A stretch of 42,873 nt of DNA. Source: a virus. The notes beneath the pieces were generated by a model. That model did no database searches. It saw only the letters and a list, made by a program, of their open reading frames with translations, and was not told where the DNA came from. The stretch is from positions 1 to 42,873 of the IMG/VR virus record IMGVR_UViG_3300030109_000554. One strand, written 5' to 3'. Position numbers and translations under genes: made by a program. Below, one piece after another: positions 31,835-41,377 of the stretch. Every line of letters begins with the position of its first letter. The first letter of the stretch is position 1.

Positions 31835-34800
31835 ATGGAATATGTAGAAACATTTGAAGAGTTACAGCCTAAAGAAGAAGGTTTAGATCTTGGAGGAACA
31901 AGCATAGATGCTTTTGAATCTGAGTTTGTTCCTTTAGAAATAGGACAGCAACAACAACCTATTCCTGTTGCAGAAATGGAAGCTACTATTTCTTCTTTAG
32001 CTGCTCAAAGACTAGGTAATTTAACTCCTGATGAAGCTAAAGAAAAGTTTGGGGCATACTATGAGCTTGCTTTATTTGGTAAAGAGATGGAAATAAAAAC
32101 TGATCTTTTAAATTTAAAGTTTGAAAGGGATTCGATAATTTCAGGAAATATTTTATCTGAAGCTGCTAATAAAGGAGATATTGATTTAACTAAAATGGTT
32201 ACAGAATATACGTATGATTCTGAAACTGACGCATTTAGTTTACCTTACCAAGAAGTAGGTGAGCTATTAGTAGAAAATGCTGCCCAACATTCTGATGGAA
32301 AAGAAAGGTTAATTAAAGATTCTACAATAGTAGATACATCAGTTAACGAAATACCAGCACCAACTTTATCAGAAGTATTTAGTGATATGGCTGCAACTAA
32401 ATTAGCTTTATCCCATGCTATTCGTAAAAGAGCATCAAAATTAGGACTACATTCTCTTGGGGATATAACTAAAATGTTTATTCCTTTTTATGTAGCTAAT
32501 GGATTTTCTCAAAGAATTAAAACTAAAGATGACCAGTTTTCTGATTGGTGGGTAGGCGAAGATATCCAACAACAAATATATAAATTTCAAGGAATGTCTG
32601 TTAAAGAACAATTAAAAACTTTAAAAGATTTAGAAAACTTTTTTGATAATAAAGCACAGTTTAAAACTGAAGGTTTAGAAGGGCTAGAAGGTTGGGCTGA
32701 AGGGCAAGGCAATGATGTAATGGCTTTAATATATCTTAGCTACCTTTCAGACTATACAACTTTTGATTATGCTATAGAAAATGTAGGGCAAGCTGCTGAT
32801 ACATTGTTTGTAGGAGCAGCTATTAGACCTCTTCTTAAAGCATTTCAAATACCAAAAATAGCTAGAAAAATAAGTAATTTATTTTTAGATGATAAACTAT
32901 CAACTGCATCAATCCCTTTAGGTAATCGAGCAGATGCAGCAGATCAAGTAGTAAATGTAACTCAAGCTGTAAAAAAAGGAGAGGTTGTTGTTGATGCTAA
33001 GGCAACAGAAGAAGCAGCAGATTTAATTCTTAATGGTACTGTTCGTCCAACTGCTCCACAAGGGTTAGGAAACACAGCAGGAGTTTCAGGAACAGTTATT
33101 AAAAAAGCTAAAGAAATAGAAGCAATGGCTCAAAATCTTGTAGACATTGACCAAGTTGATGCAATAGCTGATGCAGAAAAAATAGCAAATACTTATGAAG
33201 CAAAAGTAGTTTCTGAATTAAATGATGCTAATAAAACTCCTATTGATATTACCCTTGAAGGAGCAGTATATAAAAATGTAATACCAGGAAAATCTATAGC
33301 TAAAGCTAAATCGACAGAATTAAAAGATGAAGTGACAGATACTTTAAAAGGAATTACATATACAACACACTATGGAAATAAAAAGGGTGAAGGTTTTATT
33401 AACGAAGGTATAGCTAAAGCGTATGCTAAAAATTTAAAAATAGAAGGGGCTACAATAACTTCAATAGAAGATCAAGGAGCACACTTTATAAAAATAGTTA
33501 AACCTATCGATGATGCTTCAGACTTTATTACTCCATATAAAGATATGAAAAAAATTAGTGGGTTTAGAAGTGTAATTGGAACTCCTAGTGGCTACGTAGA
33601 TAATGCTTCTAGAATATCAGGTTTAAAAACTCTTAGGATAAAAGAACAAGGACTTGCTGAAGGTAAAAAACTTGTTAAGTTTGTAGATAAACTATGGCCT
33701 TGGGAAAGAAAACCATTAGCAGAAGTCTTAGAACAAGGTAGAAATTTACAAAAGTGGTATAGCCCTTCTGAATTAAAACATAGTTATAATTTAAACGATA
33801 ATCAAATTTTAGCGTATGAAGCTGTACGTAGAATGGATGATATTCTTTGGGTAATATCAAATGGAGCTTTGTATTCTCGTTTACAAAGAGCAGGATTTAA
33901 ATCTATAACAGTTTTAAACAAGGGTGCAACAGATATAGGTCTTCCACGTACATTTAATGGAATAGTTGAGACTAATAAAATTTCAAACCCTAGAGGTAAA
34001 ACTATTTATGATGTCACAACTAATAAATACTTAGATGAAATGTCTCCTACCCAATTAGATGAACTAAAAGAACAAGGTTATGTTTTTGTTTCTTTAGGTG
34101 GGGTTGAGTATACTGATACTATTAAACCTATACAATATATTATAGGTAGTGCGTCAGATCTTAAAGTAAACCCTCTTAATATAAAACAACTTCCTTATGT
34201 TCCAGGTGGGCGAATTGAATACACTGGATCTCATTTTGTTAAGCAAGGACGTATAGGTAGAACAGAAGCAGGTATTCCTATTGTATTAAAGTCTAGAACA
34301 TTTACTAATGGTACATTTGAAGAGGCTATAGAACTTGCAGATTCTATGAATGCTGGTAGATTAGTAGCTTTAGAGTCTCAAGGAAATAAAGCAACTAAAG
34401 GAACAGGTACTTTAGATACAAAAATGAGTGAAGCTACAAAAGGAAGGTATAATACTGTTGATGAATTTATAGAAGAAGTAGGTGATAAAAATTTAAATAT
34501 GCCTTTTGAAGCAGTTAAAGATGGACAAGAATTATCTTCTATAAGAAAAGCAATATCTGAAGATAGTATAATTATTTATGATGCAGAAAGTATTAAAGAA
34601 GCTAATACAGTACAGAATTTAATTAATAGAACAGTATGGGAATCAAAAAGAAGACGAGGAAAAAGACTTGCTGGAATTGATACAGAGTTTGCTCCTGTTT
34701 TAAACCCTATAGAATCTGCAACTAAATCTCTTGATAAAGCTTTAGAGATAATGTCTAAAGATAAATGGAAAGCTAGGCATATAGAACAATTTGTTCTTAC

Positions 34801-36646
34801 TTATAGAAGTATTCTTAAAGGAACAGAAGCATCAAGTAACAAAACAAACTTTGCACATTTTGTAGAGCCTGAGTTTATTGACTTTGCTAAAGCTACCCAA
34901 GCTGAAAGAGAATTAATAAATCAAGCTAAAGGACATAGGCAATATATAACATCTGTTTTAAATATGAAAACGTCTGATGAAAAATGGTTAAGTGAAACAT
35001 TTATTTATCCGTTAGCAAATACTTTTAATAAAGTATCTAAAAAAATTGGTTTACCAATTAAACATGAAACATTTGAAAATGTAGCTAATGCTGATCCTAT
35101 TAGATTTATGAGAGCAGCAGCATATCAGGTAAACATGGGCTTATACAATCTAAGACAACCTTTAGTACAGATACAGGCAAGTTTTTTAGCTACAGCAGCC
35201 GACCCTGTTAATGGAATAAGAGCCGCAGCTTTAGCTTTACCTATGCGATTTATGTTAATGAGTGAAAATTCACAAACATTAGCATGGCTTGCAAAAGGAG
35301 CAGGTAAATTTGTAGGACTTAAATCAGAAGAAGTAACAGAGTTATTCCAGATTCTTCAAAAGTCTGGTACATGGCGTATGCAATCAGGAACATTAGTTGA
35401 ACAAGCTACAGAAAGAGGGGTAGCGTCTTCTAAAGTAGCACAAAGATTTTTAGATTATGGGGAGATTCCCTTTTTAGAAACAGAACGTATAAATAAAATT
35501 ACTGCTACGATGTCTGCTGCTTTACGTTGGAGAAAAGCTAACCCTAAAGCTAAAGTTACAGAAGAAGCAATAGATAGTATTGTCGATAGATCTGAAACTC
35601 TTTTACTTAATATGAATAGGGTAGATAGATCAGGCTATCAAAAAGGTCTTATGTCTGTTCCTACACAGTTTTGGAGTTATCAAGCTAGGGCAGTAGAAGC
35701 TATTGTGTTTAATACAGATTTTACACCAATGGAAAGATTTAGAATGGCTGTTGCTCAACTAGGAATGTATGGGGTAGGTGGAACACTTAGCTCAAGACAT
35801 GGTATGCGATGGGCAGATGTAGCTAATGAAATGTATCAGGAAAAATTTGGAGAACCTTTACCAGAATTTGTTTATGATACTATCCGAGGTGGTGCTATTG
35901 AAGCTTTATTAGCATCATTAGATATTGATGTAGCTTTACATCATAGGGCTGGATTAGGTTTATTAGATACTGGGTTTGGAGAAGTAGCTAAACAACTTGC
36001 TACAGGAGATTTTAAAGAAATTTTAAAAATAGATGCAGCAGGTATTACTGTAATATCTAAAGTTGCTTCAGGTATAGCAGACCTTATTAGAGTAACAAAC
36101 CCTGCTGATGTTGAGTTTCTTTCTAAAGCACAGTGGGAGCTTTATATGTCAGTTTCTAAAGATACTTTACGTAGCGTTGTCTCAACATGGGGCACTGCTG
36201 AAAAAGCTTTTTTTGCTTTACAAACAGGAAAGTACTTAGATAAACAAGGTTATACTCTTAATGGAGAAGTTAGTACTATAGAAGCATGGGCACAGTTATT
36301 TGGATTTGAAAAACCAGAAAAAGTAAATCAAGAAACTATGCGAGAAGTAGTAAGAATACATGGTAGACAACAATTTAGAAAAAAAGTAGTTGAACAATTA
36401 GCTAGAGAATTAAATATATGGAATGAGTTATCTACAGACAATATTGAAAAAGCTAAAAATCAATGGGAAAGATTTTCAACTTTACGTAAAGGTTTCTTAG
36501 GAGTTTTTCCTGAACATGAACGTATGGATTTACATAATCAAGTATTAAACAAAGTAACAAAAGGAAATCAAAAATCTTTTGGAAGACTTATTTTAAAATA
36601 CAATCGAATATTTAACACTGAAACACAAACTAAAGTAGAAGAGTAG
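31835..36646 (+). CDS. Large internal virion protein (T7 gp16-like)
   Basis: A 1603-residue protein, by far the largest, in the place of T7 gp16 (the largest core protein). The first 60 residues are acidic and Gln-rich. The mid part has helices with LNDANKT and TVQNLINRTV-type repeats. The C-terminal 500 residues (AAAYQVNMGLYNLRQPL, FWSYQARAVEAIVFN, LGMYGVGGTLSS) resemble gp16-like core proteins of other marine podoviruses. I see no lytic transglycosylase or other peptidoglycan-cleaving motif at the N-terminus, unlike T7 gp16. That job is probably done by the GH24-LysM protein two genes on. Its expected role is ejectosome formation in the inner membrane. Confidence 0.8.
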   Translation: MEYVETFEELQPKEEGLDLGGTSIDAFESEFVPLEIGQQQQPIPVAEMEATISSLAAQRLGNLTPDEAKEKFGAYYELALFGKEMEIKTDLLNLKFERDSIISGNILSEAANKGDIDLTKMVTEYTYDSETDAFSLPYQEVGELLVENAAQHSDGKERLIKDSTIVDTSVNEIPAPTLSEVFSDMAATKLALSHAIRKRASKLGLHSLGDITKMFIPFYVANGFSQRIKTKDDQFSDWWVGEDIQQQIYKFQGMSVKEQLKTLKDLENFFDNKAQFKTEGLEGLEGWAEGQGNDVMALIYLSYLSDYTTFDYAIENVGQAADTLFVGAAIRPLLKAFQIPKIARKISNLFLDDKLSTASIPLGNRADAADQVVNVTQAVKKGEVVVDAKATEEAADLILNGTVRPTAPQGLGNTAGVSGTVIKKAKEIEAMAQNLVDIDQVDAIADAEKIANTYEAKVVSELNDANKTPIDITLEGAVYKNVIPGKSIAKAKSTELKDEVTDTLKGITYTTHYGNKKGEGFINEGIAKAYAKNLKIEGATITSIEDQGAHFIKIVKPIDDASDFITPYKDMKKISGFRSVIGTPSGYVDNASRISGLKTLRIKEQGLAEGKKLVKFVDKLWPWERKPLAEVLEQGRNLQKWYSPSELKHSYNLNDNQILAYEAVRRMDDILWVISNGALYSRLQRAGFKSITVLNKGATDIGLPRTFNGIVETNKISNPRGKTIYDVTTNKYLDEMSPTQLDELKEQGYVFVSLGGVEYTDTIKPIQYIIGSASDLKVNPLNIKQLPYVPGGRIEYTGSHFVKQGRIGRTEAGIPIVLKSRTFTNGTFEEAIELADSMNAGRLVALESQGNKATKGTGTLDTKMSEATKGRYNTVDEFIEEVGDKNLNMPFEAVKDGQELSSIRKAISEDSIIIYDAESIKEANTVQNLINRTVWESKRRRGKRLAGIDTEFAPVLNPIESATKSLDKALEIMSKDKWKARHIEQFVLTYRSILKGTEASSNKTNFAHFVEPEFIDFAKATQAERELINQAKGHRQYITSVLNMKTSDEKWLSETFIYPLANTFNKVSKKIGLPIKHETFENVANADPIRFMRAAAYQVNMGLYNLRQPLVQIQASFLATAADPVNGIRAAALALPMRFMLMSENSQTLAWLAKGAGKFVGLKSEEVTELFQILQKSGTWRMQSGTLVEQATERGVASSKVAQRFLDYGEIPFLETERINKITATMSAALRWRKANPKAKVTEEAIDSIVDRSETLLLNMNRVDRSGYQKGLMSVPTQFWSYQARAVEAIVFNTDFTPMERFRMAVAQLGMYGVGGTLSSRHGMRWADVANEMYQEKFGEPLPEFVYDTIRGGAIEALLASLDIDVALHHRAGLGLLDTGFGEVAKQLATGDFKEILKIDAAGITVISKVASGIADLIRVTNPADVEFLSKAQWELYMSVSKDTLRSVVSTWGTAEKAFFALQTGKYLDKQGYTLNGEVSTIEAWAQLFGFEKPEKVNQETMREVVRIHGRQQFRKKVVEQLARELNIWNELSTDNIEKAKNQWERFSTLRKGFLGVFPEHERMDLHNQVLNKVTKGNQKSFGRLILKYNRIFNTETQTKVEE

Positions 36647-36655
36647 GATAAGGAT

Positions 36656-38515
36656 ATGGCTATTAAAGAAGCAGGATTTTTCGGTACAAGTGCAGTAGTA
36701 AGTGAGCCTACTTCAAGAGTTAAGGCTTTACCTTTTAGTACAAACACTGAAGCTGAAACAACAACAGCTAACTTAATAACTGGTGGTTTTGGAATAGCTA
36801 CCCAAATAGGTACTATGGCACAAGACTATTTAGTAAATAAAACTACTGAAGAGTTTAGTAAAAATATTTCTGATATTGCTATAGAAAAATCTGATGCAGA
36901 AATTAAAGCAATGGCTGCAGAAAAATTTCCTAATCGTAATTTAACAAATAAATTACCTAGTACACTTAGATTTTTATTAGCTGGTAAAGCAAAAGCTACA
37001 GCATTAGCACAACATGCTGGTAATAAAACAATGAAAGCAGCAATAGTAAAAGAAAGTAATGATATTCTAGGAGTTAATCCTGTCCAAGCTTTTATGTCTG
37101 CTGAAGCACAAGCACAACGAACTACACAAGCTGCTGCTGTAAAATCTTTACAAGATAAATACAAAGAAGCTCTTAAATTTATAACTCCAGTGTTAACAAA
37201 TGGAACTCCAGATGTAGCAGCAACAGTAAAAGAGTATGAAACAATGCAAGGAATGATTGGGGGATTAGGTCCAATAGGTAAAAGTATACCTAAAAATTCT
37301 GGAACACAAGGTGGGCAAATAAGATCAGCCGTATTAGATCAATTAAAATCTGCACGAAATATTGTTACTAAAACTTATTCAAAAAATTTACTTAGATTAA
37401 TAACTTCACTTGGGGAAACTGAACCAAATAGCCCACAAAGAGTTGTTATAGCTAGACAAATACGTGATATGAACAGAGGTATTACAGCAGGAATTTATAG
37501 AAATTTAAATTCTGAAGCACAAGGTGGTGGTTTAAAGTATAATATTAATCCAAGTGAGTTAGCTTTTATTAGGGCTGATATAGATAATATGATGACTTCA
37601 TTCTCAGGAACTACATCTTGGGAAGATGTTAAAGTAGGAAAAGAATTAAAACAAATTGTAGCCTTTGAAGAAAACTTACTTAAAGCTGAAATATTTAACA
37701 CTCCTCTTTTAAGATCAATACATAAATTAAAACAATCTGGTGTAGATGGAGCAGCTATGGGGTTTTTATTAAACGGATTACCCGAATTTAAATCATTTTT
37801 ATTAAATGCTCAAAACCAAGAAGGAGAAAGTGGTAAGAAAGCTGGTGCTAAAGTATTTGAATTGTTTGCAACTGATAAAAAAATTTCATTTGATAACCCA
37901 GTAGAAATAGCTTTGTTTGAACAAACAGGTACAGCATTATTAAAAAATTTTAGTAATGCTACTGCTCCTCAAAAAGTAAATATAGTAAAAGCAGTATCTA
38001 GTGTTTTAAATAATAATTCTAGATCAGAAGAGGATAAAGAAAAACTAATAACTCATTTAAACAATTTAGATATTCCTAGTAAATTAGGAACTTTATATAA
38101 TAAAGCTGAAAATAAAGAAGAACTTAGAACTGCTATAGTAGCTATTAATACTGTAGCTCAAAATAAATTAACCAAATCACTTAAAAACGCAAGTGAATTT
38201 TTTGAACAAGACAAAAATTCGTTAAGCTCTGGTTTTAAATTAAACTCAGAGACAAATGAAATTGAAGTAATTAGTGAAAATAGAGATGCTAATTATGGAA
38301 TTAGAGTTCAACAAGCTAAAGCATTTAATAAAACAATAGGATCTATAAGTCAACTTAATTCTATTATTACAGATAATACTAGTGTAGATCAAGCTAAAAA
38401 AGTAATAATAGAAAAAATAATTAAACCATATTTTAAAACAGAAGAAAATAAAAGTAAAGATAAATCAAATCAAAATCAAAAAAATATAAAACGTACAATA
38501 GACTTAACAAAGTAA
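36656..38515 (+). CDS. Internal virion protein (T7 gp15-like)
   Basis: A 619-residue, mostly helical, Ala/Lys-rich protein. It has few aromatic residues and many short Gln/Asn stretches; the end is low-complexity and Lys/Asn-rich (NKSKDKSNQNQKNIKRTI). It fills the slot of T7 gp15, the periplasmic tube of the ejection channel, although the order 14-16-15 differs from T7. AAGGA lies upstream. The assignment is from size, composition and position. Confidence 0.7.
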   Translation: MAIKEAGFFGTSAVVSEPTSRVKALPFSTNTEAETTTANLITGGFGIATQIGTMAQDYLVNKTTEEFSKNISDIAIEKSDAEIKAMAAEKFPNRNLTNKLPSTLRFLLAGKAKATALAQHAGNKTMKAAIVKESNDILGVNPVQAFMSAEAQAQRTTQAAAVKSLQDKYKEALKFITPVLTNGTPDVAATVKEYETMQGMIGGLGPIGKSIPKNSGTQGGQIRSAVLDQLKSARNIVTKTYSKNLLRLITSLGETEPNSPQRVVIARQIRDMNRGITAGIYRNLNSEAQGGGLKYNINPSELAFIRADIDNMMTSFSGTTSWEDVKVGKELKQIVAFEENLLKAEIFNTPLLRSIHKLKQSGVDGAAMGFLLNGLPEFKSFLLNAQNQEGESGKKAGAKVFELFATDKKISFDNPVEIALFEQTGTALLKNFSNATAPQKVNIVKAVSSVLNNNSRSEEDKEKLITHLNNLDIPSKLGTLYNKAENKEELRTAIVAINTVAQNKLTKSLKNASEFFEQDKNSLSSGFKLNSETNEIEVISENRDANYGIRVQQAKAFNKTIGSISQLNSIITDNTSVDQAKKVIIEKIIKPYFKTEENKSKDKSNQNQKNIKRTIDLTK

Positions 38516-38527
38516 GTGGTACTTAAT

Positions 38528-40231
38528 ATGCAAGAAGATTTTACAGAAGTAGTAGAAATTACTAATGATACTCATGGGACTTTTGATGTTATTGTCCCTC
38601 TTGGTATGGAAGACAATGATATTAAAGAACGTCTGAAAAGTCTTGACCTTAATACTTTACTAGGTATCCCTGAAGATAAAAAGAAAGAGCTTGGGAAAAC
38701 AGATTGGGGGAAAATACAAGAATGGGAAAACTCTAGTTACGCTGGACTACGTAATGATAGGTGGTTCTCCCATGATGTATCGGCTAGTGAAACTTCTATT
38801 GCTTATGGACATAAATTAACTGCCGATGAACTTAGTAGTGGTATAATTAATATTAATGGTAAAGATGTTAACTGGAAAAAAGGTTTAACAAGACAACAGG
38901 GTAATGATCTTTTAATACAAGATGCAGAATGGGCACAACAGATAGCATTAGCATCATTAATTAAAGCTGATTTACATACTAACCCTAATGCAGTAGCTTC
39001 TTTAACTTCTGTAATATATAATGTGGGTTCAGGTAATTGGGGAAAGAGTGAAGCCAAAAAAGCTCTTGAAGCAGGACATATCGAAGACTTTATGCACGAA
39101 GCATTTGATGCAGAAGAAGGGTTTGTAAAAGTAAATGGTAAAGTCTCAAGAGGTTTGGTACGTAGACGCAGAGAAGAAGCACAGTTATTTTCTGAAGGTT
39201 ACGAAGATAAACCTGAGTCTTTTAAAAACAAAATAAGTGAGGTAGTAGCTGCACTTAACCCTGTTAGTACTGCCCAAGCATCGACATTAAAACCAGAAGA
39301 TAAAATGTTTGTGCCACCCCAAAGTTCTGACATATATACTGTAGTATCAGGAGATACTTTATCTCAAATAGCTAAAGATAATAACACTACTGTTTCTGCT
39401 TTACAAGAACTTAACCCACAAATTAAAGATGTAAATAAAATTGGGATAGGAGATAAAATTAATTTAAATACACAACAACCTGAAGAAAGTTCTTTACTGT
39501 CTAAATTTAATCCTATAGGATCAGCACAAGCTAATATCCCATCATTTAAAAAAGCAACAACAGTTTCAATTAAAGATTTAAAATCAAATAATATTCCTAA
39601 TCCTGTTATTCCGCATGACCCAATACAAATATTAAATCTTAATAATAAAGCATATGAAACACAAGATGGTACTTCTATATATGGAGCAGATATTCAAGGA
39701 GCTTTCGGTGGTAAAGATGAAAATTTAAATTATGATTTACCTAAGATGATGATGTGGGGAGCATTAACAGCAATGGGATTTGATGTAGAAATTGATAATT
39801 CTGATTTAGACCCTAGAACTCTTGCAGCAGGTAGTGAAGCATTAGGTTCTAAAAGATCTATTAAAAATTATAACCAGTTTAGCTCTGCTATTGCAAAAGA
39901 ACAAGTAAAGGTATATAATGCTGACCCTAATATGATTACACAATATGCTATCGCAGCTTTTAATCTTTTAAAAGCTCCGGGTAAACTGTATGATTACATG
40001 AAAGATAATAAAGCTACCGCAGCATTTGTTTTAGGACGAGTTAATATTGATGAAAAAGGTAATGCTGTTAATGAACGATGGAATTGGAACTATCAAAATA
40101 AAATGGCTGGAGCTGCAACACCTTTTACAGCAGGACGAGCTTTTTTAGGAACCTTTATGCCTAAAAGTGGTGAAGGACCAGTAATGAATATTAATCTTTT
40201 TGATTTTGACGAAGGTAAAGATTCCAAATAA
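38528..40231 (+). CDS. Virion peptidoglycan hydrolase: GH24 muramidase plus LysM
   Basis: About 567 residues from ATG 38528; a GTG at 38516 would add four. Residues about 60-220 look like a GH24 (T4 lysozyme-type) domain: WENSSYAGL with a likely catalytic Glu near 67, TSIAYGHKLT, SLTSVIYNVGSGNW and GLVRRRREEAQLF. A LysM domain follows at about 275-320 (YTVVSGDTLSQIAKDN ... IGIGDKINL), which binds peptidoglycan. The remaining 250 residues are unassigned. Being last of the internal protein block, it is probably packaged and opens a local hole in the wall during entry, replacing the transglycosylase of T7 gp16. The active-site loop is longer than in T4 lysozyme. Confidence 0.82.
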   Translation: MQEDFTEVVEITNDTHGTFDVIVPLGMEDNDIKERLKSLDLNTLLGIPEDKKKELGKTDWGKIQEWENSSYAGLRNDRWFSHDVSASETSIAYGHKLTADELSSGIININGKDVNWKKGLTRQQGNDLLIQDAEWAQQIALASLIKADLHTNPNAVASLTSVIYNVGSGNWGKSEAKKALEAGHIEDFMHEAFDAEEGFVKVNGKVSRGLVRRRREEAQLFSEGYEDKPESFKNKISEVVAALNPVSTAQASTLKPEDKMFVPPQSSDIYTVVSGDTLSQIAKDNNTTVSALQELNPQIKDVNKIGIGDKINLNTQQPEESSLLSKFNPIGSAQANIPSFKKATTVSIKDLKSNNIPNPVIPHDPIQILNLNNKAYETQDGTSIYGADIQGAFGGKDENLNYDLPKMMMWGALTAMGFDVEIDNSDLDPRTLAAGSEALGSKRSIKNYNQFSSAIAKEQVKVYNADPNMITQYAIAAFNLLKAPGKLYDYMKDNKATAAFVLGRVNIDEKGNAVNERWNWNYQNKMAGAATPFTAGRAFLGTFMPKSGEGPVMNINLFDFDEGKDSK

Positions 40232-40361
40232 AAAGAAATAAAATTAAACTAGGGGTAATTATAATAAATAAAATTACATTAATCATTTCATAAGAAATAT
40301 TTAATATTGCTGCTAACCAGTATAAAAATAAAACAGATTCTTTAAAAATATAATCAACCAT
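40191..40361 (-). CDS. 56-residue antisense membrane microprotein
   Basis: Read on the minus strand from ATG 40361 with AAAAGGGGG just upstream. The first 10 residues are polar (MVDYIFKES). Two hydrophobic segments follow, at about 10-24 (VLFLYWLAAILNIS) and 28-45 (INVILFIIITPSLILFLF), with a basic/polar end. It is probably a two-pass inner-membrane peptide, perhaps an antiholin or pinholin-like factor given its place beside the holin. It has its own near-consensus promoter, yet all surrounding genes are on the plus strand, and its last 41 bases overlap the end of the muramidase gene. Confidence 0.6.
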   Translation of the reverse strand: MVDYIFKESVLFLYWLAAILNISYEMINVILFIIITPSLILFLFIWNLYLRQNQKD

Positions 40362-40388
40362 AGTACCCCCTTTTAAAGTATATACTAT

Positions 40389-40417
40389 ATAATATCATAC
40401 CAAATTATAATTGTCAA
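40389..40417 (-). promoter_or_regulatory. Sigma-70 promoter for the antisense membrane microprotein
   Basis: Minus-strand TTGACA (40417-40412), 17-base spacer, TATTAT (40394-40389), with TGA just before the -10 box. It gives a leader of about 20 bases before ATG 40361. Confidence 0.83.
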
Positions 40418-40435
40418 CTTAAACAGGAGTAAAAA

Positions 40436-40873
40436 ATGTTATCGTTATTAGGAAGTGTCTTAGGTTTTGGCACATCTATTATCCCTAAAGTATTAGGATA
40501 CTTTGAAGAGAAGCGAGATCAGAAGCATGAGCTTGAGATGATGGATAAACAACTCCAGCATCAGCTACAGTTAGGCAACCAGAAGATGCAGCTTATGGAG
40601 ATTGATGCTTCTATCAGGGAAGTAGAAAGCTTACACAAAGAACATGCTAAGATTACAATGAAGTCTAGTAGATGGGTAGTTAATCTTTCATCTTCAGTTA
40701 GACCATTAATAACATACCTGTTATTCTTTGAGTTTATGATACTAACATTCCTATTAGCTTTTGGTCACATTGATAACGGTATGTTTGCTCTTGTATGGTC
40801 ATCTGAAATCTCAAGCGTCTGGTCTGCTGTCGTTTGTTTTTGGTTTGGTCAACGTACATTTGGTAAGAGATAA
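40436..40873 (+). CDS. Holin (three-TM, GTA-holin-like)
   Basis: A 145-residue protein with an amphipathic N-terminus (residues 1-22) and a charged Gln/Lys/Glu coiled coil (25-70). Two strong membrane segments follow, at about 90-110 (PLITYLLFFEFMILTFLLAF) and 117-138 (MFALVWSSEISSVWSAVVCF), ending WFGQRTFGKR. This is the layout and C-terminal motif of the GTA/phage three-TM holin family. It would make the membrane lesion that releases the endolysin encoded downstream. CAGGAG lies upstream. It shares its left flank with the antisense promoter. Confidence 0.8.
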   Translation: MLSLLGSVLGFGTSIIPKVLGYFEEKRDQKHELEMMDKQLQHQLQLGNQKMQLMEIDASIREVESLHKEHAKITMKSSRWVVNLSSSVRPLITYLLFFEFMILTFLLAFGHIDNGMFALVWSSEISSVWSAVVCFWFGQRTFGKR

Positions 40874-41031
40874 TGGCAGCTAAAAAATCTAAAACAAAAA
40901 AAGATGCGTGTTATCATAAAGTAAAATCACGTTATACAAAATGGCCTTCTGCGTATGCATCAGGTGCTCTAGTTAAATGTCGTAAAGTAGGTGCAGCTAA
41001 CTGGGGAAACAAAACAAAGGGTAAAAAATAA
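40873..41031 (+). CDS. 52-residue basic protein (DUF5872-like)
   Basis: From ATG 40873, overlapping the holin stop (TAATG). It starts MAAKKSKTKKDACYHKVKSRY, then WPSAYASGALVKCRKVG, and ends in Lys/Gly. The CYHKVKSRY...PSAYASGALVKCRKVG pattern is one I recall as DUF5872, found in many marine phages and large viruses. Its function is unknown; basic charge plus two cysteines suggests nucleic acid binding. It is first of three small basic genes between holin and endolysin. Confidence 0.78.
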   Translation: MAAKKSKTKKDACYHKVKSRYTKWPSAYASGALVKCRKVGAANWGNKTKGKK

Positions 41032-41168
41032 TGGCAAGTAAAAAATCTTTTAAACCTCACATGATGTACTCTAAATCAGGTCAAAGTAAAATGACTAAAA
41101 CTTATGCAGAACATTTAGCATTAAAGAAAAAAGGATGGGGTCACTCTAAACCTAAAAAGAAAAAGTAA
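41031..41168 (+). CDS. 45-residue Lys-rich protein
   Basis: From ATG 41031, overlapping the previous stop (TAATG). A third of its residues are Lys, with an aromatic Met/Tyr/His segment (KPHMMYSKSGQS) and a K-rich end (KPKKKKK). No family is recognised. Coupled to both neighbours, it is the middle member of the basic microprotein trio. Confidence 0.7.
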   Translation: MASKKSFKPHMMYSKSGQSKMTKTYAEHLALKKKGWGHSKPKKKK

Positions 41169-41377
41169 TGGCTAAAAAAGAAACTTTAAATAAATGGTTT
41201 TCTCGTAACAAAGGTAAAGGCTGGGTAGATTGTAAAACAGGTAAACCTTGTGGACGTAAGTCAGCTAAAAATTCTAAACGTCCTTACCCTGCATGTAGAC
41301 CAACTAAGGCTCAATGTACTTCAGCATCTAAAAAGAAAAAGGGGCCAAGCAGAATTAGTTGGAAGAAAAAGAAATGA
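41168..41377 (+). CDS. 69-residue Cys/Lys-rich protein (DUF5872-like)
   Basis: From ATG 41168 (TAATG overlap). WVDCKTGKPCGRKSAKN, RPYPACRPTKAQC and a Lys-rich tail form a four-cysteine basic module resembling the second type of DUF5872 protein in marine phages. Its stop overlaps the endolysin start by ATGA. It may bind zinc and DNA; whether it enters the virion is unknown. Confidence 0.78.
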   Translation: MAKKETLNKWFSRNKGKGWVDCKTGKPCGRKSAKNSKRPYPACRPTKAQCTSASKKKKGPSRISWKKKK

